A program made the translations under genes and the position numbers. The notes beneath the pieces were generated by a model. It did no database searches. It was not told the origin of the DNA and was given only the letters and a program-made list of their open reading frames with translations. Of a DNA stretch of 12,827 bases, positions 1 through 6,034 are shown piece by piece; position 1 is the first letter of the stretch; each line of letters begins with the position of its first letter. This DNA is from JACDAN01 sp046729215. GTDB lineage: Bacteria; Actinomycetota; Thermoleophilia; Gaiellales; Gaiellaceae. Location: NCBI GenBank assembly GCA_046729215.1, contig JBKPGE010000157.1:1-12827 (forward strand). The letters run 5' to 3'.

Positions 1-245
1 AGCTCCAGCCCGTTCGACCCGAGGGCGAAGACACTGACGTCGCTGCTGCCGGCATTCGTGACCAGCAGCAGTGTGCCGTCGCGGGCCAGCACGACGGATC
101 CCTGTGACGTGAGATGTGGAACACCGTCCCCTGCGCCGCCCGTCTCGTAGCTCTCCGGCCCGTCCAGGGGCCCGTCCGGTCCGCGTCGAAACGCGATCAC
201 GTAGTTTCCGTCTGCCTCGTTGGTCTGGGTAAAGATCGCTGTCAT
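1..245 (-). CDS. Lactonase family / beta-propeller protein, N-terminal part (runs off the window)
   Basis: The first 81 codons of a minus-strand gene are present and the rest lies beyond base 1. The reading frame is open from an ATG at 245 and begins MTAIFTQTNEADGNYVIAF. It continues with repeats such as SQGSVVLARDGTLLLVTNAG and DVSVFAL, the blade pattern of the seven-bladed propeller lactonase (6-phosphogluconolactonase-like, YVTN-type) family. A strong Shine-Dalgarno GGGAGG lies 4 bases upstream of the ATG, which supports this start. No signal peptide is visible, so a cytoplasmic location is likely. It lies 67 bases downstream of the anti-sigma gene on the same strand and is probably co-transcribed with the sigma/anti-sigma pair or a target of it. 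Enzymatic activity is not proven: many members are only propeller proteins of unknown substrate. Confidence 0.72.
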   Translation of the reverse strand, partial: MTAIFTQTNEADGNYVIAFRRGPDGPLDGPESYETGGAGDGVPHLTSQGSVVLARDGTLLLVTNAGSSDVSVFALGSNGLE

Positions 246-259
246 GTCGCCTCCCATCG

Positions 260-282
260 GAGAGTGGTTCGTTACCGCTCTC
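260..282. repeat. Imperfect inverted repeat between anti-sigma and lactonase genes
   Basis: GAGAGTGG and CCGCTCTC flank a 7-base centre; the inner GGT/ACC also pairs. One position is mismatched (G-U in plus-strand RNA, C-A in minus-strand RNA). It sits just upstream of the lactonase ribosome binding site. It could be an operator or an mRNA hairpin limiting lactonase translation, or chance. There is no U-tract on the minus strand, so a terminator is unlikely. Confidence 0.25.
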
Positions 283-312
283 TGTCTGCCGAGCCGGCGA
301 TCCGTTACAGGA

Positions 313-564
313 TCAGCCGCTCTTCCAGTTGCGGAAGGCCTCGAGCAGCGAGCGTTCGGCCTCCGGGCTCATCTCGGGCGGGCCCAGCTCCTTGGTCAGC
401 CCGATCGTGGTTCGCATCTGCTCGACGTACTGCCGGCAACCGTCGCAGCCGCGGAGATGGTCCTCGAAGCGCCCGCGCTCGTTGTCCGGAAGCACGCCTT
501 CGAGATAGTCCGTGACGAGCTCGACCACTTCCTGGCAACTCAGTTGTTCGACGCGATTACTCAT
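313..564 (-). CDS. Zinc-finger anti-sigma factor (zf-HC2 type), 83 aa
   Basis: This small soluble protein is predicted to hold the upstream ECF sigma factor inactive by binding it. It begins MSNRVEQLSCQEVVELVTDY. It carries the zinc-binding anti-sigma signature His36-x3-Cys40-x2-Cys43 (HLRGCDGC), with Cys10 as the likely fourth ligand. No membrane segment follows the finger, so this is a cytosolic, RsrA/ChrR-like short form rather than a membrane-anchored anti-sigma factor. In such forms the Cys/His cluster is often redox sensitive; that is family knowledge, not shown here. The ATG at 564 overlaps the end of the sigma gene by 8 bases (ATGAGTAA), the standard arrangement for a translationally coupled sigma/anti-sigma pair. 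A longer in-frame reading upstream only shadows the sigma gene. Confidence 0.88.
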   Translation of the reverse strand: MSNRVEQLSCQEVVELVTDYLEGVLPDNERGRFEDHLRGCDGCRQYVEQMRTTIGLTKELGPPEMSPEAERSLLEAFRNWKSG

Positions 565-1204
565 CCGTCTCCGCCAGGTACTCCTCCAGGGCACGGCGAA
601 CCTTCGATCGGGCCCTGTGCAAGAGCACCCGCTGATTTGTATCGGTGACGCCCAATGCGTTACAGACGTCGCCCGCGCTCCAGCCCTCGACGTCTCGCAG
701 GCTGATGACCGCTCGCTGGGGTCCCGGCAGCCGCTCGATCGCTTCTGCGATTGCCGCTCGAACCTCCATGTTGAGAAGAGATTCCTCAGGGATGTTCCAG
801 CGTTGAGGCGGCGAGGCCCAGTGGCCAGGCCATGTGGCGTCTTCGGGATCGCGAAACCGTCTCGACTCGACGGCCGGCTCCGGGACGCCATCAGGCCGCT
901 GGAGCGCCGACAACGGAAGCGTTCGTCCTTCCCGGTGAGCCCGAGTCTTCGCGATGTTCGTCAGGATCCGGAAGATCCAGGTCTTGAGCGAAGAGCGCTC
1001 CTCGAAGCGGTCGATTCCGGTGAGGACGCCGATCCATGTCTCCTGCACGACTTCCTCCGCCACTGCGGGGCTGGTGACATAGATCTGTGCGACCCGGAGA
1101 AGCGACGAGTGATACTGCCGCACGAGGGCTGCGAACACCGATTCGTCACCTGCCCGAAGCGCGTGGACGGTCTGAACATCGTCCACGAGGACTGTCGCGT
1201 CCAT
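557..1204 (-). CDS. RNA polymerase sigma factor, sigma-70 family, ECF subfamily, 215 aa
   Basis: This alternative sigma factor directs RNA polymerase to a stress regulon. Region 2 spans about residues 23-95 (ALVRQYHSSLLRVAQIYV, then VVQETWIGVL and LKTWIFRILTNIAKTRAHR, the -10 recognition helix). A variable linker covers 95-145. Region 4 spans about 148-212 (AIERLPGPQRAVISLRDVEG, then WSAGDVCNALGVTDTNQRVL, the helix-turn-helix for the -35 element). Length is typical of ECF factors and there is no C-terminal extension. The start at 1204 is an ATG; the nearest purine-rich stretch (GAGGG) is about 15 bases upstream, so the ribosome site is weak and a GTG at 1186 is a possible alternative. Its stop overlaps the anti-sigma start. 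It diverges from the molybdenum-enzyme operon across 60 bases. Confidence 0.93.
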   Translation of the reverse strand: MDATVLVDDVQTVHALRAGDESVFAALVRQYHSSLLRVAQIYVTSPAVAEEVVQETWIGVLTGIDRFEERSSLKTWIFRILTNIAKTRAHREGRTLPLSALQRPDGVPEPAVESRRFRDPEDATWPGHWASPPQRWNIPEESLLNMEVRAAIAEAIERLPGPQRAVISLRDVEGWSAGDVCNALGVTDTNQRVLLHRARSKVRRALEEYLAETDE

Positions 1205-1264
1205 GTATACCGACTGTAACCCTCGTGGCTTGAAACAATTCGGCGCGAAAGGAGACTGACGATC

Positions 1265-1870
1265 ATGAGCTTCGTCTCTCGTGGTTTTCGCGGCCGGCGG
1301 CGGGATCCGGACGCCGATCCGAATCGCGTCCCACCCGGCCAGTACGTGACCGACGGCTTCCCGGTGCTCTCAGCCGGACCGACGCCGCACACGCCGCTCG
1401 AGGAGTGGACGTTCTCGATCGTAAACGGCGACGAGCGCAAGACGTGGACGTGGGCGGAGTTTCGCGCCCTCCCCAGCGAGACGCCCACGGTCGACATCCA
1501 CTGCGTCACGCGCTGGTCGAAGCTGGACACGACGTGGGAAGGCGTCTCGGTCGACACGCTGCTCGCGGAGGTAGAACAGGACGCTCCCTATGTGCTCGCC
1601 TTCTGCGACGGCGGCTATACCACTAACTTGCCGATCGAGGACATGACCGACGGCAAGGCCTGGGTGGCGTTCGCCTACGACGGCGAACCGCTCGATCCCG
1701 AGCACGGCGGCCCGGCGCGGCTGCTCGTCCCACACCTCTACTTCTGGAAGAGCGCCAAGTGGGTCCGCGGCCTCGCGCTCCGCGACGAGAACGAGCCCGG
1801 CTTCTGGGAGACGTACGGCTACCACCTCTACGGCGATCCGTGGCGAGAGCAGCGGTACAGCGGCGACTGA
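1265..1870 (+). CDS. Sulfite-oxidase-like molybdopterin oxidoreductase, 201 aa
   Basis: This is a molybdenum-cofactor enzyme of the sulfite oxidase/MsrP (YedY) fold, reduced to the catalytic domain alone. Cys80 in DIHCVTRWSKLDTTWEGVS is the expected molybdenum ligand, and the following W-x-G-V pattern and LVPHLYFWKSAKWVRGL (about residues 154-170) are typical of the family. There is no heme domain, no dimerisation domain and no Tat or Sec signal (it begins MSFVSRGFRGRRRDPDADP), so it should act in the cytosol. Length is normal for the 'sulfite oxidase-like oxidoreductase' group. AAAGGAG lies 10 bases before the ATG. The gene is followed at once by a flavin reductase and a CxxC protein, which probably supply its electrons. 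The substrate is unknown: sulfite, an S- or N-oxide, or methionine sulfoxide are all possible. Confidence 0.9.
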   Translation: MSFVSRGFRGRRRDPDADPNRVPPGQYVTDGFPVLSAGPTPHTPLEEWTFSIVNGDERKTWTWAEFRALPSETPTVDIHCVTRWSKLDTTWEGVSVDTLLAEVEQDAPYVLAFCDGGYTTNLPIEDMTDGKAWVAFAYDGEPLDPEHGGPARLLVPHLYFWKSAKWVRGLALRDENEPGFWETYGYHLYGDPWREQRYSGD

Positions 1871-2583
1871 CCTGGCAGGTCGCGAACGTCAACGACATCG
1901 TTGACGAGACGGCACGCGTAAAGACGATCGTGTTGGACGTCCCCGACTGGCCCGGCCACCGCGCCGGTCAGCATCTCGATGTCCGGCTGACCGCCGAGGA
2001 CGGCTATCGCGCCGAGCGGGAGTACTCGATCGCCTCTGCTCCGGGGGAGCCGGTCGCCATCACGGTCGAGCGGCTGGAGGACGGTGAGGTCTCGCCGTAC
2101 CTCACGGAGGAGCTGCGAGGGGGCGATGGGCTGGAGATCCGCGGGCCGATCGGCGGCCACTTCGTCTGGGGACCGGAGAACGGCGGCCCGCTGCTTCTCG
2201 TCGCGGGCGGATCCGGGGTGGTTCCGCTGCGGGCGATGCTGAGACATCGGCGGCGAACTGGGAGCGACCTCCCGGTGCGCCTCCTGTACTCGTCCCGCAC
2301 AATCGACGACGTGATCTACCGCGATGAGCTCGACGAGGCCTCCGACGGCGCCGAGGTCGTCTACACGCTCACGCGGGAGCAGCCGCCGGGTTGGACGGGC
2401 CATGCCCGCCGCGTGGACGCGATGCTCCTGGACGAGGTCGCCTGGCCACCGGAGGAGAACGCGCTCGCCTTTGTCTGCGGTCCGACGAGCTTCGTGGAGA
2501 CGGTGGCCGACGGTCTCGTCGAGCTGGGCTATCCGCCGCGGCGCGTGAAGACCGAACGGTTCGGAGCAACAGGAGTGAAGTGA
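1867..2583 (+). CDS. FAD/NAD(P)-binding ferredoxin-reductase-type oxidoreductase, 238 aa, probable CTG start
   Basis: This flavoprotein is expected to pass electrons from NAD(P)H to a partner, most likely the neighbouring molybdenum enzyme. The FAD domain (about 1-105) has REYSIAS (RxYS, residues 51-57) and GPIGGHFVW (93-101). The NAD(P) domain (106-238) has LLLVAGGSGVVP (109-120) and FVCGPTSFVE (202-211). There is no [2Fe-2S] domain. Homology-type sequence begins at TWQVANVNDIVDETARVKT. The only plausible start codon there is CTG at 1867, which overlaps the upstream stop as CTGA, exactly where relatives would have ATGA. An in-frame ATG at 1759 would add 37 Arg/Pro-rich residues lying over the end of the upstream gene and looks wrong. 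A sequencing error at one base is an alternative. The stop overlaps the next start (TGATG). Confidence 0.88.
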   Translation: MTWQVANVNDIVDETARVKTIVLDVPDWPGHRAGQHLDVRLTAEDGYRAEREYSIASAPGEPVAITVERLEDGEVSPYLTEELRGGDGLEIRGPIGGHFVWGPENGGPLLLVAGGSGVVPLRAMLRHRRRTGSDLPVRLLYSSRTIDDVIYRDELDEASDGAEVVYTLTREQPPGWTGHARRVDAMLLDEVAWPPEENALAFVCGPTSFVETVADGLVELGYPPRRVKTERFGATGVK

Positions 2584-2840
2584 TGGACGCACTCGACGGA
2601 AACGCAATCGGCGGCCTGATGATCGAGATCTTCGGGGCGGAGATGACGACTGCGACCGGGGTCTGCGCTCACTGTGGCGCGGTCGCGCTGATGGCCGAGC
2701 TCGTCGTGTATCTGGAGGCTCCCGGAACCGTCGCGCGGTGTCGGACCTGTGACTCGGTCCTGATGGTCGTCGTCGACGTTCGCGGGACCAAGTGCGTCGA
2801 CCTGCGCGGCCTCGCAAGGATGGAGCCGGCTCCCGCTTAG
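2583..2840 (+). CDS. Small double-CxxC protein, DUF6510-like, 85 aa
   Basis: The protein begins MDALDGNAIGGLMIEIFGAE and has two CxxC knuckles, Cys28-Ala-His-Cys31 (VCAHCG) and Cys53-Arg-Thr-Cys56 (RCRTCDS), about 25 residues apart, as in a zinc ribbon or rubredoxin-like metal site. From memory this matches DUF6510, a family of unknown function seen beside sulfite-oxidase-like enzymes. AGGAG lies 7 bases before the ATG, and the start overlaps the reductase stop (TGATG), so it is translationally coupled. Likely roles are a metal-binding adaptor or an electron carrier for the molybdenum enzyme; nothing in the sequence decides between them. Its stop overlaps the stop of the convergent aldo/keto reductase by four bases (TTAG). 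Confidence 0.85.
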   Translation: MDALDGNAIGGLMIEIFGAEMTTATGVCAHCGAVALMAELVVYLEAPGTVARCRTCDSVLMVVVDVRGTKCVDLRGLARMEPAPA

Positions 2841-3811
2841 GAGTGGCCGAGCACGGGATGCGGCCGGTATGGCTCTTCCAGCCTGGCGACCTCGTCCCCG
2901 CTCAGTGTCAGCGTCAGCGCGGCGACGGCGTCGTCCACATGAGGGAGTTTCGTCGCGCCCACGATCGGCGCGCTCACGGCCGGCTTGCTCAGGAGCCAGG
3001 CGAGCGCGATCTGGGCTGGGGGTAGGCCGCGCTCGTCGGCGACCTTGCGGACGACCTCCACGACCTCGTAGTCCGTGTCGTCGTACATCTCGTCCGCGAC
3101 GGGGTCGGCTCCGGTTCCGGCCCGGGCCGTGTTCCGCTTGCTACTGCGCGCGAGCACTCCTCGCGCGAGCGGGCTATAGGGTAGGACGCCAACGCTCTGG
3201 TCGGCGCAGAGCGGGATCATCTCGCGCTCCTCCTCGCGATAGACGAGGTTGTAATGGTTCTGCATGGAGACGAACGAGGTCGAACCGGCCGCCTGGGCCG
3301 TGTGCTGGGCCTTTGCAAACTGCCATGCGTACATGCTCGACGCCCCGATGTAGCGCGCCTTGCCGGCTATCACGACGTCGTGCAGGGCCGCCATCGTCTC
3401 TTCGATCGGAGTCTCATCGTCCCAGCGGTGGATCTGGTACAGGTCGACGTGGTCGGTCCCGAGGCGGCCGAGAGAGTTGTCGATCGCGGACAGGATGTGG
3501 CTGCGTGACAGGCCCCGGTCCGTGGGCCCATCGCCCATTGGGAAGTAGACCTTGGTCGCGAGTACGTAGTCGTCGCGCCGCCTGAAGAGCTTGCGAAGGA
3601 GGCGGCCGGTGATCTCCTCGCTTCCTCCGTCCGAGTACATGTCGGCGGTGTCGAAGAACGCCACGCCGGCCTCGACGGCTCTCCGGACGATCGGCTCGGC
3701 CTCGTCCTCGGGCAGCATCCAGCGGCGTGAGGGGGGATCGCCGTAGCTCATCATGCCGAGGCAGATCCGGGAGACCTTCAAGCCCGACGAGCCCAGCTCC
3801 GTGAAGTCCAT
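2837..3811 (-). CDS. Aldo/keto reductase, 324 aa
   Basis: This NADPH-dependent oxidoreductase has the (beta/alpha)8 aldo/keto reductase fold and acts in the cytosol on aldehydes or ketones. The full catalytic tetrad is visible: Asp54 and Tyr59 in FFDTADMYS, Lys87 in VLATKVYF and His128 in LYQIHRWD. Later family motifs are present, namely YIGASSMYAWQ, MQNHYNLVYREEEREMIPLC, PYSPLARGVLAR and, near the end, PIVGATKLPHVDDAVAAL for cofactor binding. Full length, YajO/AKR12-13-like; substrate cannot be assigned. The ATG at 3811 directly abuts the stop of the EamA gene (TGAATG) and GGAGGG lies 6 bases before it, so the two are co-transcribed and probably coupled. It converges on the DUF6510-like gene. 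Confidence 0.94.
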   Translation of the reverse strand: MDFTELGSSGLKVSRICLGMMSYGDPPSRRWMLPEDEAEPIVRRAVEAGVAFFDTADMYSDGGSEEITGRLLRKLFRRRDDYVLATKVYFPMGDGPTDRGLSRSHILSAIDNSLGRLGTDHVDLYQIHRWDDETPIEETMAALHDVVIAGKARYIGASSMYAWQFAKAQHTAQAAGSTSFVSMQNHYNLVYREEEREMIPLCADQSVGVLPYSPLARGVLARSSKRNTARAGTGADPVADEMYDDTDYEVVEVVRKVADERGLPPAQIALAWLLSKPAVSAPIVGATKLPHVDDAVAALTLTLSGDEVARLEEPYRPHPVLGHS

Positions 3812-4708
3812 TCAGCCCTCCGCCGTTCGTTCTCGGTGGACGGCGACGGCCGCGACGACCAATCCGACACCGAGGAGCTCGGTCGGCGTGGGGATCTGGG
3901 CAAGGACTACGACGCCCACGACCGTGGCCGTCGCCGGGAGGAGAGAGACCATCAGGGAGTAGGTCGCGCGGCTCATCCTCGCCATCGCGAGCTGGTCGCA
4001 GACGTAGGGGATGACCGAGGAGGAGATCCCGACGCCGATGCCCGCCGCGATGGCGACGGGGTCGAGCAGCACGGGCGCGACGAACCAACCGCCGACCGGG
4101 GTGACGGCGAGCGTCGCGACGAGCATCGCGGCGCCGAGCCCGTCGATCCCGCTCACCTCCCTGCTCTGCGCGACGCGGTGCGCCAGGACGATGTAGAGGG
4201 CGAACAGCGCCGCATTCGCGAAGGCGAAGGCAACGCCGAGCGGCTCACCGGCGATCCGAACGTCCGTGAGGAGGTAGACGCCGCAGACTGCCGTCGCGAG
4301 CGCGGCGGCGTTTCTCGTCGTCCGCATGCCGAGCGCGGCGAGCGCGATCACCGGGAGGAACTCGATCGCAGCCACCGTCCCGAGCGGCAGGCGGTCGATG
4401 GAGATGTAGAAGCAGCCGTTCATCGCTGCGAGAACCGCGCCCATGGCCACGACGGTGCGCCGCCCGCTCCGGCTGAGCAGGGCGAACGCGCGCCAGGGCC
4501 GCCGCCACAGAGCGAAGACCGCTGCTGCGGAAGCGATCCGCAGCCAGGCGACGCCCAACGGCTCGACGCGTGCGAAGAGCAGGACAGCGAACGCGGGCCC
4601 AAGGTAGTGGAAGATCGCGCTGCCGACGAAGAAGCTTTCCGGTGGTGCGGTCGCCGCAAGGCGTCTGAGCCCGGCTCGACCCCCGGGAATGGCGACCGCT
4701 TGCTGCAT
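3812..4708 (-). CDS. EamA/DMT-family inner-membrane exporter, RhtA-like, 298 aa
   Basis: This is a ten-helix drug/metabolite transporter. Hydrophobic segments follow one another from about FFVGSAIFHYLGPAFAVLLF through VAIAAGIGVGISSSVIPYV to TATVVGVVVLAQ. The block IPYVCDQLAMARMSRATYSL, then MVSLLPATATVVGVV, matches the second EamA repeat of RhtA/YbiF-type threonine-homoserine exporters. Amino acids or related metabolites are therefore the likely cargo, by inference. The start is uncertain: I chose the ATG at 4708, and a GTG at 4744 would add 12 residues. Neither has a convincing ribosome site. It lies back to back with an Lrp/AsnC regulator, the usual arrangement for a regulated amino-acid exporter, and shares a transcript with the aldo/keto reductase. 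Confidence 0.88.
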   Translation of the reverse strand: MQQAVAIPGGRAGLRRLAATAPPESFFVGSAIFHYLGPAFAVLLFARVEPLGVAWLRIASAAAVFALWRRPWRAFALLSRSGRRTVVAMGAVLAAMNGCFYISIDRLPLGTVAAIEFLPVIALAALGMRTTRNAAALATAVCGVYLLTDVRIAGEPLGVAFAFANAALFALYIVLAHRVAQSREVSGIDGLGAAMLVATLAVTPVGGWFVAPVLLDPVAIAAGIGVGISSSVIPYVCDQLAMARMSRATYSLMVSLLPATATVVGVVVLAQIPTPTELLGVGLVVAAVAVHRERTAEG

Positions 4709-4719
4709 GACGAAATGGT

Positions 4720-4731
4720 CACGGCGCCGTG
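4720..4731. promoter_or_regulatory. 12-bp perfect palindrome between exporter and Lrp genes
   Basis: CACGGCGCCGTG reads the same on both strands. It lies 12 bases upstream of the chosen exporter start and 67 bases before the lrp-type start. A regulator site for the divergent pair is plausible. In GC-rich DNA a 12-base palindrome can also arise by chance, and it does not match the classical AT-rich Lrp consensus. Confidence 0.35.
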
Positions 4732-4761
4732 CGCCGTGTGCCACACTCAGACCAAGCCGTT

Positions 4762-4786
4762 TTCGCTTCAGCGCCTACGAAGCAAA
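4762..4786. promoter_or_regulatory. Imperfect dyad overlapping the Lrp ribosome binding site
   Basis: TTCGCTTC and GAAGCAAA flank a 9-base centre and match as an inverted repeat at 7 of 8 positions. The right arm runs into the AAAGGAG ribosome site of the Lrp-type gene. Size and position suit an autoregulatory operator, but no binding data support it. Confidence 0.35.
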
Positions 4787-4790
4787 GGAG
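4784..4790 (+). promoter_or_regulatory. Ribosome binding site fixing the Lrp TTG start
   Basis: AAAGGAG lies 7 bases upstream of TTG at 4798. It decides against the longer reading from GTG at 4729, whose extra residues would cover the operator region. Confidence 0.75.
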
Positions 4791-4797
4791 TACAGCG

Positions 4798-5265
4798 TTG
4801 CTGACCAACGAAAACCAGCTGCTCGACGAGATCAACCGTCGTCTGCTCGAAGAGCTGCAGGCGGATGCACGGGTGACGATCGCCGAGCTCGGGCGCCGCA
4901 TCAACCTGTCGGCGCCGGCGGTGGCCGACCGGGTCCAGAGGCTCGAACGCGCCGGCGTGATCACCGGCTATCACGCGGAGGTCGATCCGAAGTCGATCGG
5001 GTTTCCGATCGCCGCGGTCGTACGGGTTCGGCCGACCACCCGCCAGCTTCAGAAGATCCCCGAGCTCGCCCGAGAGATTCCCGAGGTCGTCGACTGCCAT
5101 CGGATTACCGGGGAGGACTGCTTCTTCGTGAAGCTGCACCTCAGGTCGATGGACGATCTCGAGGCGATCCTCGACCGTTTCATCGTTCTCGGCCAGACGA
5201 CCACGTCGATCATCCACTCCTCACCCGTGACCGGCCGTCCGTTGCCGCTCGACACTGGCGGTTAG
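4798..5265 (+). CDS. Lrp/AsnC-family transcriptional regulator, 155 aa
   Basis: This feast/famine regulator binds DNA and senses amino acids. The N-terminal winged helix-turn-helix spans about residues 10-60 (RVTIAELGRRINLSAPAVAD, then RVQRLERAGVITGYHAEVD). The C-terminal RAM/ligand domain spans about 70-145 (IAAVVRVRPT, VVDCHRITGEDCFFVKLHL, SMDDLEAILDRF). Length is typical of the family. TTG at 4798 is chosen because of the ideally spaced ribosome site. It diverges from an RhtA-like exporter; Lrp proteins commonly activate such neighbours when the exported amino acid accumulates (known for example for lrp-brnFE in Corynebacterium). The effector here is unknown. An RDD gene follows after 28 bases. 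Confidence 0.94.
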   Translation: MLTNENQLLDEINRRLLEELQADARVTIAELGRRINLSAPAVADRVQRLERAGVITGYHAEVDPKSIGFPIAAVVRVRPTTRQLQKIPELAREIPEVVDCHRITGEDCFFVKLHLRSMDDLEAILDRFIVLGQTTTSIIHSSPVTGRPLPLDTGG

Positions 5266-5293
5266 AAGCGCCGCGCCGTACAGTCCAGGCGAC

Positions 5294-5983
5294 GTGAAAG
5301 CCAGGAGCGACTGGTCGTTCATCCCGCGCGTCCTCTACGCGGATCCGGCCAACCGCTACGTCGCCGGCTTCGGCCCGCCGTGGCGGCGCACGCTCGCGGC
5401 GGTCGTCGACTGGGGTCTCATCTACGTCTCGTTCGTGATCGTCTCGATCCCGCTCGGAACGCTGCAGGCGATCGGCGCTGTCTCGCTCGAGGACGGCGAC
5501 CTGGGTGGAATTCCCGGCGGCATCCTGGTCGTCGTCACGCAGCTGCTGATCCCGGCGCCGGCCGTCGCCTACTTCGCCTTCCTGCTGCCCACCAGCCAGA
5601 CGCTGGGAATGCGCCTCAGTGACGTGCGAGTCGTCGCGTCCAAAACCGGACGCGGGCCCTCGTTCGCCAGGGCGCTCGTCCGTGGCGTGACCTCGACGAT
5701 CCTGGCTGCAGCGGTCTACGCCGTCATCCAGTACTCGACGAGCTTCGACAAGCCCACCCTCGACCGGGCTTCGACGTACGCGCTCGACGTGGCCTACGTG
5801 CTCGCCGGCGCCGCCTTCCTCTCGGCGCTGACGATGATCGTCACGCCAACGCACCGAAGCCTGGTCGACCGGCTCTTCGGGACCTCCGTTCTCGACGACC
5901 TCGAGGCGGTTGCGCCCCACATGGGCCCATGGGGCCCGGTCGACACCTTCGACCTGTCGAACCGGCGTCCAGAGGCGGGGTAG
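5294..5983 (+). CDS. RDD-family membrane protein, 229 aa
   Basis: This integral membrane protein has an RDD domain from about residue 28 to 200. The defining Arg/Asp residues are visible as RRTLAAVVDW (Arg32, Asp39) before the first helix (about 39-57) and HRSLVDRLFGTSVL (Asp192) near the end. Further hydrophobic segments lie at about 76-100, 131-147 and 166-184. The middle motif QTLGMRLSDVRVV matches the family's GxRLxxxRVV loop. Some RDD proteins act as Na+/H+ antiporters, but most are uncharacterised, so no substrate is assigned. The start is a GTG with only a weak AGGCG upstream. It probably belongs to the lrp transcript (28-base gap). Confidence 0.85.
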   Translation: MKARSDWSFIPRVLYADPANRYVAGFGPPWRRTLAAVVDWGLIYVSFVIVSIPLGTLQAIGAVSLEDGDLGGIPGGILVVVTQLLIPAPAVAYFAFLLPTSQTLGMRLSDVRVVASKTGRGPSFARALVRGVTSTILAAAVYAVIQYSTSFDKPTLDRASTYALDVAYVLAGAAFLSALTMIVTPTHRSLVDRLFGTSVLDDLEAVAPHMGPWGPVDTFDLSNRRPEAG

Positions 5984-5992
5984 GCACAAAAC

Positions 5993-6030
5993 GCCACGTC
6001 CCGTGAACCTGAGAGTCCACGGGACTCGAG
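5993..6030. repeat. Hairpin element, copy 1 (related to the hairpin at 9128-9165)
   Basis: GTCCCGTG (5998-6005) and CACGGGAC (6018-6025) form an 8-bp perfect stem. Read on the minus strand it extends to 12 bp with G-U pairs and a 4-base loop. Over 38 bases it matches the 9128-9165 hairpin at 28 positions, including one compensatory base-pair change (C-G versus T-A). It fills the gap between the RDD and SMP-30 genes and ends just before the latter's start. It may be a terminator, attenuator or dispersed palindromic repeat. Confidence 0.55.
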
Positions 6031-6034
6031 GGCC

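Noticed and set aside
1205..1264. ECF-type promoter (TGAAAC at 1231) upstream of the molybdenum enzyme gene
   Set aside because: No CGTA/CGTC-like -10 occurs 16-17 bases downstream of TGAAAC or of TGTAAC, so no promoter can be assigned.
1759..1866. ATG at 1759 as start of the flavin reductase
   Set aside because: The added 37 residues are Arg/Pro-rich, lie fully over the 3' end of the molybdenum enzyme gene in another frame and do not resemble any reductase N-terminus.
4709..4744. GTG at 4744 as start of the EamA exporter
   Set aside because: It has no ribosome site and adds a polar MAHGARRRDHFV stretch; kept only as an alternative.
4729..4797. GTG at 4729 as start of the Lrp-type gene
   Set aside because: A well-spaced AAAGGAG precedes TTG at 4798, and the extra residues would run through the ribosome site and dyads.
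3836..4804. Plus-strand open frame of 322 codons over the exporter gene
   Set aside because: Its product is an Asp/Arg/Glu/Gly-rich low-complexity sequence, typical of the antisense of a GC-rich membrane-protein gene.
6006..6014. TPP-riboswitch-like GAACCTGA before the SMP-30 gene
   Set aside because: The other conserved TPP elements (CTGAGA arm in the right place and the downstream stem) are missing; the motif is part of a simple hairpin.
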